Source of the DNA: Actinomycetota bacterium
Lineage (GTDB): Bacteria > Actinomycetota > Rubrobacteria > Rubrobacterales > Rubrobacteraceae
Direction: 5' to 3'
DNA length: 6,984 nt
NCBI GenBank assembly: GCA_020200675.1
Contig: JAIVIG010000345.1
Coordinates: 1 to 6,984, forward strand
Of the stretch, positions 5,674 to 6,984 are shown piece after piece (position 1 is the stretch's first letter; every line of letters begins with the position of its first letter). The notes under the pieces were generated by a model. The model ran no database searches, was not told the origin of the DNA, and saw only the letters and a list, made by a program, of their open reading frames with translations. The translations under genes and the position numbers were made by a program.

Positions 5674-5904
5674 ATGGGGCGCTTGCGAAGGGCGTTGGCC
5701 CGCCTCGTCGACGCGCAGCAGGAGGCCTTGGACGCTACCGCCCGGGGGCTCGACTCCGGCCAAGCGGATCCAGAAGTCAACGTGCAGCTGTTGGACGCGA
5801 ACGAACGCCTGGAGGAGGCGCTGGTGGACGTGCGGGACATCCTGGAAGGGGCCTCGGACGACGTGCGAGGCGTCCTAGAGGGTGAAGGAGGAGCGCCGCC
5901 GTGA
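5674..5904 (+). CDS. 76-residue acidic helical protein, unknown function
   Basis: The product has a basic N-terminus (GRLRRALARLVDAQQ) and then a strongly acidic, leucine-patterned region (VQLLDANERLEEALVDVRDILEG, SDDVRGVLEGEG) that should be alpha-helical and may form a coiled coil. It has no cysteine, signal or membrane segment. AGGAGGGGG (5665-5673) leads into the ATG; the spacing to the core AGGAGG is only three bases, so the start is likely but not certain. The gene begins ten bases after the previous stop, and its TGA (5902-5904) overlaps the GTG start of the next gene as GTGA. This tight packing indicates one operon. The family is unknown to me. Confidence 0.65.
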   Translation: MGRLRRALARLVDAQQEALDATARGLDSGQADPEVNVQLLDANERLEEALVDVRDILEGASDDVRGVLEGEGGAPP

Positions 5905-6155
5905 GCAGCGGCCACATCCCGCCCAAGGACGACCCCGGCCCCGACGAGATCCTACGCGCCTTGCGGGAGGCCGTCTTCGAGAACCAAAACGCTCTCGTTC
6001 TCCAAGTCGCACCACATGCACCACTGCTGTCTCAAACTCTTCATCTACCGCTACAACTTGGAGCGCAAGGGTGCCATTCTAGTGTGAAACACTACCCGTC
6101 GTCGTTCGGTCCGAGCCGCAGTAAGGACAGATCGGCTTGCCGCTCCAACGGATAG
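5901..6155 (+). CDS. Third gene of the small operon, probably truncated or frameshifted
   Basis: The GTG at 5901 has AGGAGG at 5886-5891 nine bases upstream and overlaps the previous stop as GTGA, so translation starts here with good support. The first 30 residues (SSGHIPPKDDPGPDEILRAL, then REAVFENQN) look like real protein. From about 5990 the frame changes to a low-complexity Leu/Gln/Pro/Ser stretch, and the codons lose their GC bias. One base further (the frame of 5902) there is a more protein-like tail, HHMHHCCLKLFIYRYNLERK, ending at TGA 6085-6087. A +1 frameshift near 5990 or a foreign junction there are both possible. The 84-residue frame as listed is therefore probably not the ancestral protein. 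Confidence 0.45.
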   Translation: MSSGHIPPKDDPGPDEILRALREAVFENQNALVLQVAPHAPLLSQTLHLPLQLGAQGCHSSVKHYPSSFGPSRSKDRSACRSNG

Positions 6156-6222
6156 CCTCTGGGAAAGCGAGACGGGCTTTGTCGGAAGGTTCATGTTGTG
6201 GGGAATATAGCAGGGCGAACAA
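6079..6222 (-). pseudogene. Zinc-ribbon fragment like the N-terminus of an IS1595-type transposase
   Basis: The minus strand from about 6222 (TTG) to TAG (6079-6081) encodes 47 residues ending FPEAIRWSGKPICPYCGSDR and a short tail. The pattern I-R-W...G-K-P-x-C-P-x-C-G-S is, from memory, typical of the DNA-binding zinc ribbon at the start of IS1595/ISXO2 transposases. The second CxxC pair and the whole catalytic region are missing, and a different frame continues with VFHTRMAPLR, which may be the decayed next segment. No terminal repeats are visible. I read it as a degraded mobile-element piece that lies where the operon gene on the other strand loses its coding character. Confidence 0.45.
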
Positions 6223-6268
6223 TCGGACGTCACTATCATTAACTAGGACGAGGCAGAAACAGTGGCCG

Positions 6269-6297
6269 TTGTCCTGCTTGACCGCTCAGGTTATGAT
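6269..6297 (+). promoter_or_regulatory. Strong-looking promoter for a leaderless transcript
   Basis: TTGTCC (6269-6274) and TATGAT (6292-6297) are separated by exactly 17 bases and match the housekeeping consensus at 4/6 and 5/6. The ATG at 6304 follows the -10 after six bases, at the expected transcription start, and no ribosome-binding site exists. It is the best promoter in the window. Confidence 0.7.
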
Positions 6298-6303
6298 TAC
6301 TAC

Positions 6304-6387
6304 ATGAGCGAAGAGAAGAACCCAGCAGCGGTAGAACTCGGCAGGCTCAGAGGAAAGAAGGGCGGCAAGGCCGCGCCGAAAAGATGA
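6304..6387 (+). CDS. N-terminal half of a split small basic GGK-type protein
   Basis: The 27-codon ORF reads MSEEKNPAAVELGRLRGKKG, then GKAAPKR and TGA (6385-6387). The stop overlaps the ATG of the next ORF as ATGA. Small proteins with this start (NPAAVELGRLGGKKGGKAR) normally continue without a break into MTPEERSEIARKAAKARW. Here one base is missing between 6367 and 6378 (AAGGCCGCGCC where the expected frame needs AAGGCNCGCGCC). The paralogue at 6789-6905 keeps the frame across the same point. The function of this family is not known to me; the basic, Gly/Lys/Ala-rich composition suggests nucleic-acid binding. It is expressed from the leaderless promoter at 6269-6297. It is either a broken gene or a two-part gene rescued by translational restart. 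Confidence 0.6.
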   Translation: MSEEKNPAAVELGRLRGKKGGKAAPKR

Positions 6388-6497
6388 CCAAAGAGCAGAG
6401 GTCCGAGATAGCCTGCAAAGCCGCCAAGGCGCGGTGGGATAAGAAGCGGCGGGAAGAAGCTTTTCTAGTGGGAGTTAATCGGTTGGAGTTCGCGTGA
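6384..6497 (+). CDS. C-terminal half of the split small basic protein
   Basis: Starting at the ATG inside the ATGA overlap, 37 residues are encoded: TKEQRSEIACKAAKARW, then the lysine/arginine block DKKRREEA and a short tail. It matches the C-terminal half of the duplicate at 6789-6905 (RSExARKAAKARWEKKRREE). The tail continues past the point where the duplicate stops and ends at TGA 6495-6497, overlapping the GTG of the membrane-protein gene as GTGA. Translation would depend on ribosomes finishing the upstream ORF, because there is no separate ribosome-binding site close to the ATG. It may be either functional or the downstream part of a frameshifted gene. Confidence 0.5.
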   Translation: MTKEQRSEIACKAAKARWDKKRREEAFLVGVNRLEFA

Positions 6498-6712
6498 AGG
6501 CGCTGGGCGTGAACGAGATGGCAATGCTCGCTCGTGTGCTAGCCGGTGGCGGGATACTGTATTCGGCAATCTTCACCGTACGTAAGATACGGAAGCGAGT
6601 CAGATCCGAGCCCGACAACTCCCAAGCCCTAGACGAGTTATGGGAGCGCTACAACCGTGGCGAAATTTCTTGGGATGAGTACGAGGCGTTGAGCCGCGAC
6701 CTCGAAGAATGA
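6494..6712 (+). CDS. Small membrane protein with a SHOCT-like C-terminus
   Basis: The 72-residue product has one hydrophobic segment (about residues 9-29, MAMLARVLAGGGILYSAIFT), followed by a basic stop-transfer region (RKIRKRVR). Its C-terminus, ALDELWERYNRGEISWDEYE then ALSRDL, has the L-x-x-L...G-x-I-x-x-x-E-(F/Y)-E-x-L pattern of SHOCT domains. Those are short modules at protein ends, thought to mediate oligomerisation or anchoring. The tail should face the cytoplasm. The GTG at 6494 has GGAG at 6485-6488, five bases upstream, and overlaps the previous stop as GTGA, so it is probably co-translated with the small basic protein. A second in-frame GTG at 6509 is possible. Function is unknown. 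Confidence 0.7.
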   Translation: MKALGVNEMAMLARVLAGGGILYSAIFTVRKIRKRVRSEPDNSQALDELWERYNRGEISWDEYEALSRDLEE

Positions 6713-6742
6713 CTTTGGCTCAAATTCCTAGTGACCGCTCGT

Positions 6743-6778
6743 AATTTTGGTTCAACCGGGATTTCTAAACCAAAATCA
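6743..6778. repeat. 36-bp palindromic element, copy 2
   Basis: ATTTTGGTT (6744-6752) pairs with AACCAAAAT (6768-6776), with one mismatch and one further pair toward the loop. It matches 31 of 36 positions of 1023-1058, including most of the loop bases. It lies 30 bases after the SHOCT-like gene and directly before the truncated GGK copy. Just upstream, 6715-6729 holds a partial look-alike (TTTGGCTCAAATTCC). Confidence 0.7.
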
Positions 6779-6788
6779 GGGCGGTGGC

Positions 6789-6905
6789 TTGAAGGGCGGC
6801 AAGGACCGCGCCGAAAAGATGACGCCCGAAGAGAGGTCGGAGTCGGCCCGCAAAGCGGCCAAGGCGCGGTGGGAGAAGAAGCGGCGGGAGGAAGAGGCTT
6901 CTTAG
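6789..6905 (+). pseudogene. N-truncated second copy of the small basic GGK-type gene
   Basis: In frame with the TAG at 6903-6905 the sequence encodes KGGKDRAEKMTPEERSE, then SARKAAKARWEKKRREEEAS. This is the uninterrupted equivalent of the split gene at 6304-6497. The typical N-terminus (NPAAVELGRL) is absent; similarity starts at about 6792 and the 36-bp palindrome occupies the space just upstream. Translation could start at TTG 6789, with AGGG at 6778-6781 seven bases before, giving 38 residues, so a working shorter protein cannot be excluded. The next in-frame stop upstream is TGA 6732-6734. The copy shows what the frame of the first copy should be and is good evidence of a local duplication. 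Confidence 0.55.
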
Positions 6906-6906
6906 C

Positions 6907-6946
6907 GAACTGTTAGGGGGTAATACCGAATCCGGGTGAACAGTTC
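6907..6946. repeat. Inverted repeat overlapping short-repeat copy 2
   Basis: GAACTGTT (6907-6914) and AACAGTTC (6939-6946) are perfect 8-bp complements around a 24-base loop, beginning two bases after the stop of the GGK copy. The right half (6924-6946) matches 5381-5403 at 19 of 23 bases. The remaining bases to 6984 show no gene. Confidence 0.45.
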
Positions 6947-6984
6947 TCGGAGCATCATGCCGCCTGGGGCCACCAGTGGTAGTT

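Noticed and set aside
1..6984. CRISPR array, integrase gene or restriction/defence system
   Set aside because: There are no regularly spaced repeats and no recognisable integrase, nuclease or methyltransferase motifs in either strand.

Overview
The window is GC-rich and compact, with SD-led and apparently leaderless genes, a class E-type sortase, a PAS-GGDEF-EAL protein, a SHOCT-like membrane protein and many small uncharacterised ORFs. Together these suggest a high-GC actinobacterium, possibly a deep-branching one of the Rubrobacter kind. That placement is an inference from gene content; no rRNA or other marker is present.

Layout. (1) Positions 1-105 are the 3' end of a gene cut by the window edge. 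Its stop codon sits at the left edge of an intact 908-bp IS5-family element (105-1012) with 18-bp terminal inverted repeats and a TTA target duplication. (2) A 36-bp palindromic element (1023-1058) follows, then a full-length sortase (1250-2020). (3) Three strong hairpins (2023-2159) fill the gap to a minus-strand small gene (2164-2439) that is intact except for one in-frame TGA. A doubtful minus ORF (2450-2680) lies upstream of it. (4) A small secreted two-cysteine protein (2790-3038) converges on a 628-residue cyclic-di-GMP protein (3125-5011, minus). (5) Positions 5238-5380 hold only the last 46 codons of a second sortase copy, about 89% identical in DNA to the complete gene.

(6) A small-gene cluster starts at 5542 from a probable leaderless promoter and has overlapping or abutting frames (5542-5664, 5674-5904, 5901-6155). 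Its third gene loses its coding character near 5990, where a decayed transposase-like zinc-ribbon fragment lies on the other strand (6079-6222). (7) A second leaderless promoter (6269-6297) drives a chain of overlapping small ORFs: a GGK-type basic protein split by one base into two ORFs joined by ATGA, then by GTGA to a membrane/SHOCT-like protein. A second, N-truncated GGK copy (6789-6905) is fused to another copy of the 36-bp palindrome.

The right half in particular looks like accessory DNA shaped by duplication, insertion and decay. The genes that look functional are the IS transposase, the sortase (cell-surface protein anchoring), the secreted small protein, the GGDEF/EAL signalling protein, and several small proteins of unknown role. 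I cannot assign a defined defence or metabolic system. The least explained signals are the split and duplicated GGK genes with the recurring palindrome, and the hairpin cluster after the sortase.
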